Shown here piece by piece: positions 8,556 to 16,928 of a DNA stretch of 64,000 nucleotides. This stretch comes from Pseudoalteromonas sp. MMG010. Lineage in GTDB: Bacteria > Pseudomonadota > Gammaproteobacteria > Enterobacterales > Alteromonadaceae. The stretch lies in NCBI RefSeq assembly GCF_018100905.1, contig NZ_JAGJEG010000012.1, forward strand, positions 1-64,000, written 5' to 3'. Every line of letters begins with the position of its first letter. Position 1 is the first letter of the stretch. The position numbers and the translations under genes are program-made. The notes beneath the pieces are model-generated. The model had not been told where the DNA came from, searched no databases, and saw only the letters and a list, made by a program, of their open reading frames with translations.

Positions 8556-10277
8556 GTGTCTAGTCAAACAATTAGCCCAAGTAAACGTGCATTACTTGGG
8601 CACGATATACTGCTTATTACCGTGATGGCCATACTCGCTGGATGTGGCCTTATTTATGAATACTTACTTTCGCATTATGCAGGGCGTGTACTGGGCTCTG
8701 TAGAAAGTGCAATCTATGCCATGATAGGCACCATGATTGTGGCGATGGGCTTGGGGGCATTTTTAGCCCGCTGGTTTAAAGATGCATTTACAGCTTTTGC
8801 CTGGCTCGAAAGCATTATTGCTTTAGTGGGTATGGGTTGTATTTTAGCGATTGCAAGCGTCATTGCTGTTAGTTATTCGTTACCTCATTTATTTTCTGAA
8901 ATATTTAACCTCCCTCCCGATATCATACTCAATGGCTTTGTTTTTCAAAAATTACAAGCATGGTCACGGTTTTTACCTTATGTGTTTGGTTTATTACTGG
9001 GCTTATTTATTGGTATGGAAATACCTTTAATTGCGCGTATTAGACAGCATGTATATGGCCGATTTTTAGAAAATAATGCAGGGACCATTTATGGTGCCGA
9101 TTACATAGGTGCAGGTATTGGCGCGGCTATTTGGGTGAGTATTATGCTTGCTATGCCAATTATGCAAGCGGCAGCGTGGACCGCATTATTTAATATAGTG
9201 GCAGGATTGGCATTTTTATGGCGTTACCATGCTCAGGTGCGTTTCGCTAAATTACTCTTGTTATGCCATATTTTGTTGCTTGCTCTATTTGCATTTATTT
9301 TACTATTTGGCAGTAGTTGGATGAACTCATTGAGTAATGTACTTTACAAAGATAAAGTGATTTACTCACAAGCTACTAAATACCAACATGTTGTATTAAC
9401 TGAGCGATTAAGTAAAAACCAAGCTCAGCCTATCACCGATTTGTATTTAAACGGTCGCTTGCAGTTCTCCAGTATTGATGAGCAAATATACCACTCAATG
9501 TTGGTGTACCCAGCAATGCTTGCATCAAATCGTCACGACAAAGTTCTGATTATCGGAGGCGGCGACGGCCTTGCACTAAGAGACGTGTTAAAGTGGCCGG
9601 TTAAACACGTTACACTGATTGACTTAGATGCTCAGTTGCTAAACTTATTTGGCCATGCCGACACCAATTTCAACCCTCCAGAACATATTCGTACTCGCTT
9701 AGAGAAATTAAATAAGCAGGCAATGGCAAACCCCAAAGCGCACATTATTGTCGGTGATGCATTTTTAGAGATAGAGAAGTTACTCGATCAAAGCCAGCAG
9801 TTTGATACGATTATTATTGATTTGCCTGATCCGAATCACCCCGACTTAAACAAAATGTACAGTGATTATTTTTATAACCATATTCGTCAGCTACTTGCCC
9901 CAGATGGTGCAATGGCGGTGCAATCTACATCGCCTTATCATGCCAAAAAAGCATTTTTAAGTATTGGCAAAACAGTGAAGGCGGCAGGGTTTAATTTTGT
10001 ACAACAGTATCAGCAAAATATACCTTCTTTTGGTCAGTGGGGCTGGACTATAGCCACTAAAATGGGTCAATCACCCCGTGCTCGTATTGCTAATATAAAC
10101 ACCATGCCAGTGGCTTCTCGATGGGTGAGTAAAGAGTATTTACTTGCCAGCTTTGTGTTTCCTAATAGTTATTTTGAAAACATAAAAGATATAGATATTA
10201 ATAGATTAGGCTCGGGTCAACTGTATGATTATTACAGAGGGGCATGGCAAGTCGAGAGTGAGCTGTATAAAAATTAA
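8556..10277 (+). CDS. Membrane-fused spermidine synthase-like aminopropyltransferase
   Basis: A 573-residue protein. The N-terminal half has about seven membrane segments. The C-terminal half is a spermidine-synthase-like Rossmann domain, with SAM-type motif VLIIGGGDGLALRDVL near residue 330, an acidic loop LIDLD, GDAF, and the active-site-like stretch DLPDPNHPDLNKMYS near residue 425. Soluble SpeE lacks the membrane half; fusions like this occur with DUF350 and PspA genes. The substrate may be a polyamine or a membrane or peptide acceptor, which is unknown. The GTG at 8556, three bases after the DUF350 stop, is the chosen start although its ribosome binding site is weak. The first hydrophobic segment begins soon after residue 10. 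Confidence 0.85.
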   Translation: MSSQTISPSKRALLGHDILLITVMAILAGCGLIYEYLLSHYAGRVLGSVESAIYAMIGTMIVAMGLGAFLARWFKDAFTAFAWLESIIALVGMGCILAIASVIAVSYSLPHLFSEIFNLPPDIILNGFVFQKLQAWSRFLPYVFGLLLGLFIGMEIPLIARIRQHVYGRFLENNAGTIYGADYIGAGIGAAIWVSIMLAMPIMQAAAWTALFNIVAGLAFLWRYHAQVRFAKLLLLCHILLLALFAFILLFGSSWMNSLSNVLYKDKVIYSQATKYQHVVLTERLSKNQAQPITDLYLNGRLQFSSIDEQIYHSMLVYPAMLASNRHDKVLIIGGGDGLALRDVLKWPVKHVTLIDLDAQLLNLFGHADTNFNPPEHIRTRLEKLNKQAMANPKAHIIVGDAFLEIEKLLDQSQQFDTIIIDLPDPNHPDLNKMYSDYFYNHIRQLLAPDGAMAVQSTSPYHAKKAFLSIGKTVKAAGFNFVQQYQQNIPSFGQWGWTIATKMGQSPRARIANINTMPVASRWVSKEYLLASFVFPNSYFENIKDIDINRLGSGQLYDYYRGAWQVESELYKN

Positions 10278-10286
10278 TGAAACCGG

Positions 10287-10335
10287 TTGACATAATATGT
10301 CAGGCGTGAGAATCTTAACTCAGACATAATATGTC
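10287..10335 (+). promoter_or_regulatory. Duplicated palindrome GACATAATATGTC; candidate operator with internal promoter
   Basis: The perfect 13-bp palindrome GACATAATATGTC (one-base centre) occurs at 10289-10301 and again at 10323-10335, 34 bp apart. A TTGACA at 10287-10292 overlaps the first copy and could be a -35 element; a -10 17 bases on (GAATCT) is weak. The site lies between the aminopropyltransferase-like gene and DUF2170, where it could control a second transcript for the PspA part of the cluster. Confidence 0.6.
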
Positions 10336-10357
10336 ATTTAACAAAAAAGGCAGAGAC

Positions 10358-10771
10358 ATGGAATTAAACGAACTTTCAATAAAACTAGCTTCTTTTGAAA
10401 CCGAAGGCGCTAACTTTGAATCTTTCTTGATTGCCAATCCAGGTGAGCAAGATGTGTTACAAGTCATTGTTGATGGTAACGATGAACTTCCGATTTTTGT
10501 TACGCAAACACAAGAGCAATTGCTATGTATTAGTTATTTGTTTAGTGAAGAGGAAGTGAAAGAGTCGCTTCGTAACGAATTAAACGAAACCTTATTGCGC
10601 TTGAACGTGCCAATCCCATTGAGTGCATTTGCTAAAATAGATAAAAAATATGCCATTTTTGGTGCTCTATCGGTTAACTCATCATTTGATGATATTACTC
10701 ACGAATTAGTGACTTTAGCTGATAACGCAATCGATGCACTTGAAGCGGTAACTTTGTATTTAAACGATTAG
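10358..10771 (+). CDS. DUF2170 family protein (YjfI-like)
   Basis: A 137-residue soluble acidic protein, recognised as DUF2170 from its size, its motif set (ELSIKLASFE, PIFVTQTQEQLLC, LNVPIPLSAFAKI) and its position just before PspA. The in-frame ATG at 10331 lies inside the second operator-like palindrome and has no ribosome binding site. The ATG at 10358 follows AAAAAGGCAGAG and is preferred. In E. coli yjfI precedes yjfJ (PspA/IM30) in the same way. The function is unknown; it may be an accessory or regulator of the PspA homologue. Confidence 0.82.
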   Translation: MELNELSIKLASFETEGANFESFLIANPGEQDVLQVIVDGNDELPIFVTQTQEQLLCISYLFSEEEVKESLRNELNETLLRLNVPIPLSAFAKIDKKYAIFGALSVNSSFDDITHELVTLADNAIDALEAVTLYLND

Positions 10772-10842
10772 GATAACAATCCAAGCCCGTTTACATGATC
10801 CCCTACCTGAGCAAGGTAAGGCAATTTTTTGGAGTTAAGATT

Positions 10843-11535
10843 ATGAGTATTTTAAAGAAATTATTTACAGCAGTTCGTGGCGGCGCACGTGAAGCGGGCG
10901 AAGCAATTGTTGATGCAAATGGTATCCGTATTTTTGAACAAGAAATTGCCGATGCACAAAACGCATTACAAAAAGCAAAGAAAAGCCTAACAGAAGTCAT
11001 GGCAAAAGAAATGCAAACTAAGCGTAAAATTAGCGCGGTAGAGGCATCGATAGCAGAGCACGAAGCTTACGCAGGACAAGCGCTTGAAAAAGGCAACGAA
11101 GCGTTAGCGTTAGAAATTGCTGAAAAAATTGGCGACTTTGAAGGCGAAAAAGCTGAGCACGAGCAAGTATTATCTGGTTTTAGCAACCATATTGTAACGC
11201 TTAAACAGCAAGTTAAAGAAGCCGAAAAATCAATAAAAGAAAACCAACGCCAGCTAACAATGGTGAAAACCACTGAAAGCGTGCAACAAGCAACCATGGC
11301 GGTTAACAGCACATTAAATACGAATAGTTCGTCAATGACTTCTGCGCGTGAATCGCTTGAGCGTATTAAACAACGCCAACAAGATCGCCAAGACCAACTA
11401 GGTGCAGCGAAAGAGCTTGAATCACAAGTTAATGGTGACGATTTAAAAGCGAAAATGGCTGAAGCAGGGATTGGTGATACCAACCCAAAAAGTGCTGATA
11501 TTTTAGCGCGCATTAAAGCAAAGCAAAACGGTTAA
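10843..11535 (+). CDS. PspA/IM30 family envelope-stress protein (YjfJ-like)
   Basis: A 230-residue protein, nearly all coiled-coil helix. It has an N-terminal amphipathic segment (SILKKLFTAVRGG) that in PspA/IM30 proteins binds anionic or stressed membrane, and long heptad stretches rich in Glu, Lys, Ala and Gln. PspA-family proteins polymerise on the inner face of the cytoplasmic membrane and protect proton motive force. The start at 10843 follows GGAG at 10831; the in-frame ATG at 10795 lacks this. It is the core of the cluster with DUF350, DUF2170 and DUF2491. No pspF, pspB or pspC is nearby, so control is probably not the classical Psp circuit. Confidence 0.9.
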   Translation: MSILKKLFTAVRGGAREAGEAIVDANGIRIFEQEIADAQNALQKAKKSLTEVMAKEMQTKRKISAVEASIAEHEAYAGQALEKGNEALALEIAEKIGDFEGEKAEHEQVLSGFSNHIVTLKQQVKEAEKSIKENQRQLTMVKTTESVQQATMAVNSTLNTNSSSMTSARESLERIKQRQQDRQDQLGAAKELESQVNGDDLKAKMAEAGIGDTNPKSADILARIKAKQNG

Positions 11536-11554
11536 TAACCAGAGTATCTATTTT

Positions 11555-11589
11555 AAAAGGTAACGTATTTAGGTACGTTACCTTTTTTG
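11555..11589 (+). terminator. Rho-independent terminator after PspA
   Basis: Thirteen-bp perfect stem AAAAGGTAACGTA (11555-11567) / TACGTTACCTTTT (11574-11586) with a 6-base loop and a T run. It lies between pspA-like and DUF2491, so the downstream genes may be expressed at a lower level or from their own promoter. Confidence 0.88.
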
Positions 11590-11607
11590 TCGCAAGGGTA
11601 GTGAACT

Positions 11608-12249
11608 ATGTTTAATTTTTTCAAATCTAAAAAACAACCAGAACGTCAATTAAATCATGCTAAAGACCTTAAAAAAGGCGACATGCTTAGTGTGATCGAC
11701 TCGTTTGCCTACCCAAGCTGGTTAAAAGGCGAGACATTGCGAGTGATCGAAGTACAAACGTATCAATACGAACATAGTAGCGATACTGAATTTGTGCTTG
11801 AAAGTAACAGTGGTCAGGTTGTTTTTCTACAAATTGAACAAGAAGATGGTGAACAAAAAGCCCATTTTTCTATAAAAATTCAGCGTGATGATGTCGATGC
11901 TATTTTTACCTTAGATGAGTTCGCACGTATTTTTGATGAAGAATCGTTAACGCATATTACCGTTAAAAATAGCCCCGAACGCTACATGCAGTTTTTAGGT
12001 ACAAGCTATCAGCAAAGTGAAACTCCTTTTGTATGCTATTTTCATAAAAAAGATTTTCGCTCTACAAGCCTACCACGTTATCAGCAAGCGGGCGCAGAGC
12101 CTTGCGAAATGATTTGCTTAAATTCCGATGACGGAAGTCATGGCTTAAATATTGAAATTTGGGATGGCGGTGAAACAGAAGTATCACTGACGCTAACACG
12201 CCCTATTAGCGATATTGTTGATTTGTTCCCTGGAGACGCCAGTGAGTGA
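11608..12249 (+). CDS. DUF2491 family protein (YjfK-like)
   Basis: A 213-residue soluble protein recognised as DUF2491 from size, context and motifs (LKKGDMLSVIDSFAYPSW near residue 25, VFLQIEQEDGEQ near 72, and a C-terminal NIEIWDGGETEV). In E. coli yjfK follows the PspA homologue yjfJ. The biochemical role is unknown. No membrane segment or catalytic motif was recognised. It overlaps the next gene by 8 bases, indicating coupling. A terminator separates it from pspA-like, so part of its expression depends on read-through or a local promoter. Confidence 0.82.
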   Translation: MFNFFKSKKQPERQLNHAKDLKKGDMLSVIDSFAYPSWLKGETLRVIEVQTYQYEHSSDTEFVLESNSGQVVFLQIEQEDGEQKAHFSIKIQRDDVDAIFTLDEFARIFDEESLTHITVKNSPERYMQFLGTSYQQSETPFVCYFHKKDFRSTSLPRYQQAGAEPCEMICLNSDDGSHGLNIEIWDGGETEVSLTLTRPISDIVDLFPGDASE

Positions 12250-12568
12250 TGCCAAAGAAAAATGGTTACGCCAAGAAAATGCAGTACGTGCAACACAAAT
12301 GGCATTTGATTTAAGCAGTGAAGTGCAAAAATCAATAAAAAAGCAAGCGATAGACCAAGAGCTCACCCCCTCTGATATGATCAGAAAGATTTTAGGGCTA
12401 GATGTTAAGTCAAAGAAAACCCGACAACGTTTATCGTTTAATTTAAATGATGAAGAAATAGCGCAGTTAGCAACGCGCTTTAATGTGCCTAATGGCGATA
12501 AGCGAGCGGTGAAGCAACAAGTTGCTGAATTATTAATTGCGCGTACAAAAAATGCTGGAAACACGTAA
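12242..12568 (+). CDS. Small ribbon-helix-helix-like protein ending the PspA cluster
   Basis: A 108-residue protein from the GTG at 12242, which overlaps the DUF2491 end and follows GGAGA at about 12231. Two RHH-like units can be traced by eye. The first is a strand (QMAFDLSSEV) then helices (QKSIKKQAIDQ / PSDMIRKILGL). The second is a strand (RLSFNLNDEEI) then helices (AQLATRFNVP / KRAVKQQVAELLIAR). That pattern suggests a DNA-binding protein, possibly the regulator of this cluster acting at the palindromes near 10289-10335. This is inference; I do not recognise a named family. Confidence 0.6.
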   Translation: MSDAKEKWLRQENAVRATQMAFDLSSEVQKSIKKQAIDQELTPSDMIRKILGLDVKSKKTRQRLSFNLNDEEIAQLATRFNVPNGDKRAVKQQVAELLIARTKNAGNT

Positions 12569-12652
12569 TAAAAAATAGTGAATATACCCATCGCCACTTT
12601 AAAAGGGAGACCTTACGGGTAATGAGTATATTCATAGTATCAGCTTTTACTA

Positions 12653-12901
12653 TTAACGGTAAAACGCTTCAACAGTGCCTTTAACAGTCATTAATAAAGG
12701 TTGTCCACGACGGTCAAGTGCCTTAGGTGCAGCTACTTTAATCCAGCCTTCGCTAATACAGTATTCTTCAACGTCAGAGCGCTCTTTACCGTTATGGCGA
12801 ATACCAATATCGAAATTAAACACTTCTTCAACATAGAATTTACTACGTGGATTTATAGAAAGGCGATCGGGTAATGCGGGTTTGTTTGTATTGTCGTTCA
12901 T
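12653..12901 (-). CDS. DUF3297 family protein
   Basis: An 82-residue protein matching DUF3297 along its length: LPDRLSINPRS near the start, GIRHNGKERSDVEEYC in the middle, and EGWIKVAA and a VKGTVEAFY end. The start at 12901 (MNDNTNK) is preferred over the upstream in-frame TTG because the family begins here and the promoter lies just upstream. The role is unknown. These proteins are short and soluble. Confidence 0.88.
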   Translation of the reverse strand: MNDNTNKPALPDRLSINPRSKFYVEEVFNFDIGIRHNGKERSDVEEYCISEGWIKVAAPKALDRRGQPLLMTVKGTVEAFYR

Positions 12902-12933
12902 AGTCTTGACCTGTAATAAAATAAGCGTGCGCC

Positions 12934-12962
12934 ATTGTAGGCAATAGCGCAATGATGCTCAA
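12934..12962 (-). promoter_or_regulatory. Sigma70-type promoter of the DUF3297 gene
   Basis: On the minus strand, TTGAGC (12957-12962) and TACAAT (12934-12939) are separated by 17 bases, close to consensus. Transcription would begin near 12927, about 25 bases before the DUF3297 ATG. Confidence 0.6.
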
Positions 12963-13010
12963 GTAAATACCCAACGCAATCATTATTTAGTCACTATTAT
13001 AAAGAGGCTG

Positions 13011-14849
13011 TTAATCCTCATCACATTGATTTTGAACACAAGTATTAAGCTGCTTTTGCGCCTGCTTATCTTGTTGCAGTACTTGTTTTAAATCTTCCAT
13101 ACGTTGGCGCACGGCTATGCCATAGCTGGCGTCGTCACCCCATAGTTCGGCCAGTTGCACTACGGCAGCGCGATCGTGGTCTCTAAATAGTTTACCTGCG
13201 CGCTCGGCATCTTGTTTATTGTTACCTAGTAACTCAAGAGCTTCTACTGCGAGGTTTATCGCTGAATCGACGGTTTCACGGTTAAAGGCATCTACCTTTA
13301 AATTAAGCATTTGATACGCATGACGCCGATCGATAGAGCGAGCAACAATTTTAAGCTGCGGATAGTTTTTACGGGCAAGCTTAATTATTTCTATCGTTTT
13401 ATCTGGATTGTCTATAGCGACAACTAACATTTGTGCCGTGTGCGCGCCTGCTGCTTCAAGGAGTTCTTGGCGGGCTGCATCACCATAAAATACAGTGCTG
13501 CCAAAGCGGCGTAGTAACTCTATTTGGCTTGGGCTGTGATCAAGTACTGTAATATCGTAGCCTTGGGCATGTAATAAACGTCCCATAATCTGCCCAAAGC
13601 GCCCGTAACCGGCAATGATTACGTGTTTAGCAGTGCTAATTTGCTCCGGTTTATCAAACTCAGGTTTGGTGCGACTACTGCGCTTTTGTAGTTGCTCGTA
13701 AGCCATGAGTAACAGCGGGGCAATTAGCATTGAAACTGCGACGACTAAGGTCACTAAACTGGTTTGATCTGGCGTTAAAATACTTAATGTTGAGGTTACA
13801 CTTAATAGTACAAAAGCAAATTCACCGCCCTGTGCCAATGCTAATGCAAATAGCAGGCGTTGTTTTTTGCTTATATTAAAGATCACCGCGAGGGCAAATA
13901 AAATACAAGCCTTAATGAGTATGAGTAAAGCAACTAGCGCAATGACGCTCGTAAACTCGTTTGTTAATAGCTGAAAATTAATTGAGGCGCCTACGGTGAT
14001 AAAAAACAGCCCTAAAAGTAGGCCTTTAAAGGGTTCAATATCGGCTTCTAACTCGTGTCTAAATTCGCTTTCGGCAAGAACAACACCGGCTAAAAAAGTA
14101 CCTAATGCTGGCGATAAGCCAATACTTTGCATAACCAGCGCTATGGCAACCACTAAAAACAGTGCAAAAATAGTAAATATTTCGCGCATATGGGTTTTTG
14201 CAATGTATCTAAACAGAGGGGCTGATACATATTTACCCGCGGCAATAATTACAGCGATCACGCCAACCGATACGCCCACTTGCTGCCAAACAGGCCAGCT
14301 TGCAATAATGGAGTCACTAATACCTTTTGAACTACTTTGCGGTGCAAAAGCAAGAAGTGGCAGCAGCGCCAAAATAGGAATAATGGCAATATCTTGAAAT
14401 AGTAAAACCGAAAATGCATTTTGTCCGGCTTCTTGTTTAAGCCAGCCTTTTTCTTCAAGGCTTTGTAGCACAATAGCGGTAGATGAAAGCGCTAGCATTA
14501 AACCAATGGCCAGTGCGGTTTGCCAATGCATGGTAAAAAACCAATAACAACATGCAAAAATAGCTGCGCCGGTGAGTATCACTTGCAAGCCACCGAGCCC
14601 TAAAATTGAATGACGAAGCGTCCATAAACGTGAAGGCTGTAATTCCAAACCGACCAAAAACAGCATCATCACGACACCAAATTCAGCAAAGTGCATGACA
14701 TCAGTTTGATCGCCAACCACACCCAAAACATACGGGCCAATGAGGATGCCTGCAATTAAATAACCAAGCACTGAGCCAAGCCCAGCTCGCTTGGCGATAG
14801 GTACTGCTACAATGGCTGCTGCTAAGTATATTAAAGCGATTTCTAACAC
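13011..14849 (-). CDS. KefB/KefC-type CPA2 cation:proton antiporter with RCK domain
   Basis: A 612-residue inner-membrane protein. About residues 1-390 form a Na+/H+-exchanger-like bundle, with typical pieces GLGSVLGYLIAGILIGPYVLG, HFAEFGVVMMLFLVGLEL and LALSSTAIVLQ. Residues 405-525 form a TrkA-N/RCK nucleotide-binding domain (VIIAGYGRFGQIMGRLL, TVLDHS, YGDAAR). Length and order match KefB/KefC of E. coli, glutathione-adduct-gated K+ efflux systems. No kefF/kefG-like ancillary oxidoreductase is adjacent, so gating by glutathione adducts is uncertain. It could share a transcript with the lipoprotein gene 68 bases upstream. Confidence 0.88.
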   Translation of the reverse strand: MLEIALIYLAAAIVAVPIAKRAGLGSVLGYLIAGILIGPYVLGVVGDQTDVMHFAEFGVVMMLFLVGLELQPSRLWTLRHSILGLGGLQVILTGAAIFACCYWFFTMHWQTALAIGLMLALSSTAIVLQSLEEKGWLKQEAGQNAFSVLLFQDIAIIPILALLPLLAFAPQSSSKGISDSIIASWPVWQQVGVSVGVIAVIIAAGKYVSAPLFRYIAKTHMREIFTIFALFLVVAIALVMQSIGLSPALGTFLAGVVLAESEFRHELEADIEPFKGLLLGLFFITVGASINFQLLTNEFTSVIALVALLILIKACILFALAVIFNISKKQRLLFALALAQGGEFAFVLLSVTSTLSILTPDQTSLVTLVVAVSMLIAPLLLMAYEQLQKRSSRTKPEFDKPEQISTAKHVIIAGYGRFGQIMGRLLHAQGYDITVLDHSPSQIELLRRFGSTVFYGDAARQELLEAAGAHTAQMLVVAIDNPDKTIEIIKLARKNYPQLKIVARSIDRRHAYQMLNLKVDAFNRETVDSAINLAVEALELLGNNKQDAERAGKLFRDHDRAAVVQLAELWGDDASYGIAVRQRMEDLKQVLQQDKQAQKQLNTCVQNQCDED

Positions 14850-14917
14850 GCGTACATCCTAAAAAGCTTTAGCATGGCTTAGCTGCTTTAAAAATACAAT
14901 GGGTTATTTTACGATAA

Positions 14918-15805
14918 TTAATCGTCTACTTTTACTCTGCCGCTAATATTATCAATGCTTACATCGCCTGCGCCTGATTCAGTGATGATGAGCTCTTTAG
15001 CGCCATTAACACGAATATCGCCCGAACCATCTTCAATGGTGACGGTTGAGCTAATATGCTCAATAAGCAGACTGCCTGAGTTATCATCGACAGTTACAGC
15101 GCCTGTTATATGGCTTATCGTTATTTCACCAGAGCCATCTTCAACATCAAGTGTGCCACTTACATTGCGCACATCCATGTCGCCCGATCCATCTTCAATA
15201 ACCGTATTGCCGGTCACATTACTAATATAAAGACTGCCAGATCCGTCGGTTATTTCTAAATTGGCCATAATATTTTCAAGAGAAATATCGCCAGAGCCAT
15301 CATCAATCGTCAGGTTTTTAGCACTGTCGATCGTTAAACTACCCGAGCCATCTTCTATGTTTATATCGTTTTGCATGGCGGTGATGATTACATCGCCAGA
15401 GCCATCGTTAATATCAAGCTTTAAGTGACGGGGTAGCGTTACAATCACATCAATATGTGGCGATTGACCACTATAAATACGCATACCAGTTTGGTTTTTA
15501 TTTTGGGCAACCAGCTTTGCTTGGTTATTGTGTTGCTCAAGCGTTAGCTCGTATTCATCGTCAATATCGGCGGTATAAATAGTGGCATCTATATCAATGC
15601 TGGTGGCCGTATTTGAGCCTTTTATTTCAAGTGAGCCAGCGCCCGCTAATACATTTAAATAGGCTATGTTTTGGCTTGGTAAAGACAGCTGTTTGGTTTG
15701 CTTTACTGAGGCAACACTTGGCGATATATGAAATACACAGCCCCCTAGTAAAAGTGCGCCGCCAATTAGTGAAATTGTTTTTGTAAATGAGGTAAACGTG
15801 TTCAT
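14918..15805 (-). CDS. Lipoprotein with repeated DGSG motifs (DUF4097/DUF2807-like beta solenoid)
   Basis: A 295-residue protein with a lipoprotein signal (GALLLGGC, Cys at 23). Residues 125-290 consist of roughly 19-20-residue repeats, each carrying a (E/D)DGSG(D/S) turn such as NDGSGDV, EDGSGSL, DDGSGDI, TDGSGSL and EDGSGDM. This spacing fits a right-handed beta-solenoid as in DUF4097/DUF2807 proteins. The acidic turns may bind cations, but this is not the RTX calcium repeat. The function is unknown; an envelope-anchored surface or stress-related adhesin-like role is possible. It is upstream of the antiporter gene with a weak hairpin between. Confidence 0.75.
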   Translation of the reverse strand: MNTFTSFTKTISLIGGALLLGGCVFHISPSVASVKQTKQLSLPSQNIAYLNVLAGAGSLEIKGSNTATSIDIDATIYTADIDDEYELTLEQHNNQAKLVAQNKNQTGMRIYSGQSPHIDVIVTLPRHLKLDINDGSGDVIITAMQNDINIEDGSGSLTIDSAKNLTIDDGSGDISLENIMANLEITDGSGSLYISNVTGNTVIEDGSGDMDVRNVSGTLDVEDGSGEITISHITGAVTVDDNSGSLLIEHISSTVTIEDGSGDIRVNGAKELIITESGAGDVSIDNISGRVKVDD

Positions 15806-15981
15806 AGGATAATCCTTATTATTAAATTGCTTTAAATTGAGTTATATCAATAGTAAGCAAAAACAAGCCCAAACCTATCTTATTGTTATAAAAGGATTTT
15901 GTTTTTTAAGCATGTACATAAAAACAAATAAATAGTCAAAAAAACCATTATTAAGTCTTTTAATGCAGCACCGAATAGGCA

Positions 15982-16896
15982 ATGATGGCAAGACTTAAAA
16001 GACAGAGTCGCCATATGCATATTCAATCTGATGACATTACACATACCATCTCAAGTTGCTGTTTATTAGGTGAGGGCGCTTATTATTGGCAAGTAAAAAA
16101 TAGCTTGTTGTGGGTAGATATTTTAGGGAAGGCGCTTTTTTGTTATAGCCTAGAAAACAACAAGACATCGCGTTATGACATGGTAGAGCCGATTTGTTGG
16201 GTAATGGAAACCACAAAAGGTCAGCTTATTGCAGGGTTCGAAAAAGCAATATACCAACTTGATACAAACACATTTGAGCGAACGTTATTATTTTCGTTAT
16301 TAAATGAGCCCCCTGAAAATAGATTAAATGATGCTAAAACAGATCGAAATGGCTTTGCTTACTTTGGCACTATGGATAAAGCGGAGAAAAAACAGCAAGG
16401 TGCGTTATATCGTTTTGGGCATGGACAAGCGCCTACAAAAGTAGACGATAACTATATGATTAGTAATGGTCCGGCTGTTAGTCGGTGTGGCAAGTGGTTG
16501 TACTCAACGGATTCAGCACAGCGTACAGTATATCGTTTTTCTGTTGATCAGTTGGGGCAGTTAACCAATAAACATATATTTATTACCTTTAGCGAGGACA
16601 TGGGATTTCCTGATGGAATGACCGTGGATGAGGAGGATTGTTTATGGATTGCTGCATGGGGAGGATTTGGGGTCTATCGTTTTTCAGCCGCAGGAGAAAA
16701 ACTACAACACATTGCTGTACCTGTTCCTCAGGTCACCTGTGTGGCATTTATAGGTAAATGGCGTGAGCAACTTGCAATCACCACCGCGCGAGTGGGATTA
16801 AGTAAAAAACAACAACAAAAATACCCTCAAAGTGGCAATGTCTTTATTATCAAACCGGGAGTGCGAGGGCTGTGTGAGACACCTGTCGAGATTTAA
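15982..16896 (+). CDS. SMP-30/gluconolactonase/LRE family protein
   Basis: A 304-residue six-bladed-propeller enzyme of the SMP-30 family. Expected metal ligands can be placed: Glu in LLGEGAYYW (residue about 34), Asn in NRLNDAKTDRNG (about 119), Asn in ISNGPAVS (about 158), and Asp in GFPDGMTVD (about 210). The family hydrolyses sugar lactones such as gluconolactone or L-arabinonolactone in the cytoplasm. No sugar catabolic genes adjoin it, so the substrate is open. The ATG at 16015 is an alternative start, because family similarity only begins near residue 25. Confidence 0.82.
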   Translation: MMARLKRQSRHMHIQSDDITHTISSCCLLGEGAYYWQVKNSLLWVDILGKALFCYSLENNKTSRYDMVEPICWVMETTKGQLIAGFEKAIYQLDTNTFERTLLFSLLNEPPENRLNDAKTDRNGFAYFGTMDKAEKKQQGALYRFGHGQAPTKVDDNYMISNGPAVSRCGKWLYSTDSAQRTVYRFSVDQLGQLTNKHIFITFSEDMGFPDGMTVDEEDCLWIAAWGGFGVYRFSAAGEKLQHIAVPVPQVTCVAFIGKWREQLAITTARVGLSKKQQQKYPQSGNVFIIKPGVRGLCETPVEI

Positions 16897-16924
16897 AAAA
16901 GGATGCCAAGGCATCCTTTTTTTC
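16895..16924. terminator. Bidirectional terminator between SMP-30 gene and TonB receptor
   Basis: Thirteen-bp perfect stem AAAAAAGGATGCC (16895-16907) / GGCATCCTTTTTT (16910-16922). A and T runs on both sides let it serve both convergent genes. Confidence 0.9.
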
Positions 16925-16928
16925 AGGC

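Noticed and set aside
10803..11513. Open frames on the minus strand opposite the PspA gene
   Set aside because: They are antisense shadows of a coding sequence with strong coiled-coil protein features and have no ribosome binding site.
14955..15230. Plus-strand frame opposite the DGSG repeat protein
   Set aside because: Its Ser/Pro-rich repeats are only the complement of the DGSG repeats.
14918..15805. RTX toxin-type calcium repeats in the DGSG-rich protein
   Set aside because: The nonapeptide GGxGxDxUx is absent; turns recur every 19-20 residues, which fits a DUF4097-like solenoid.
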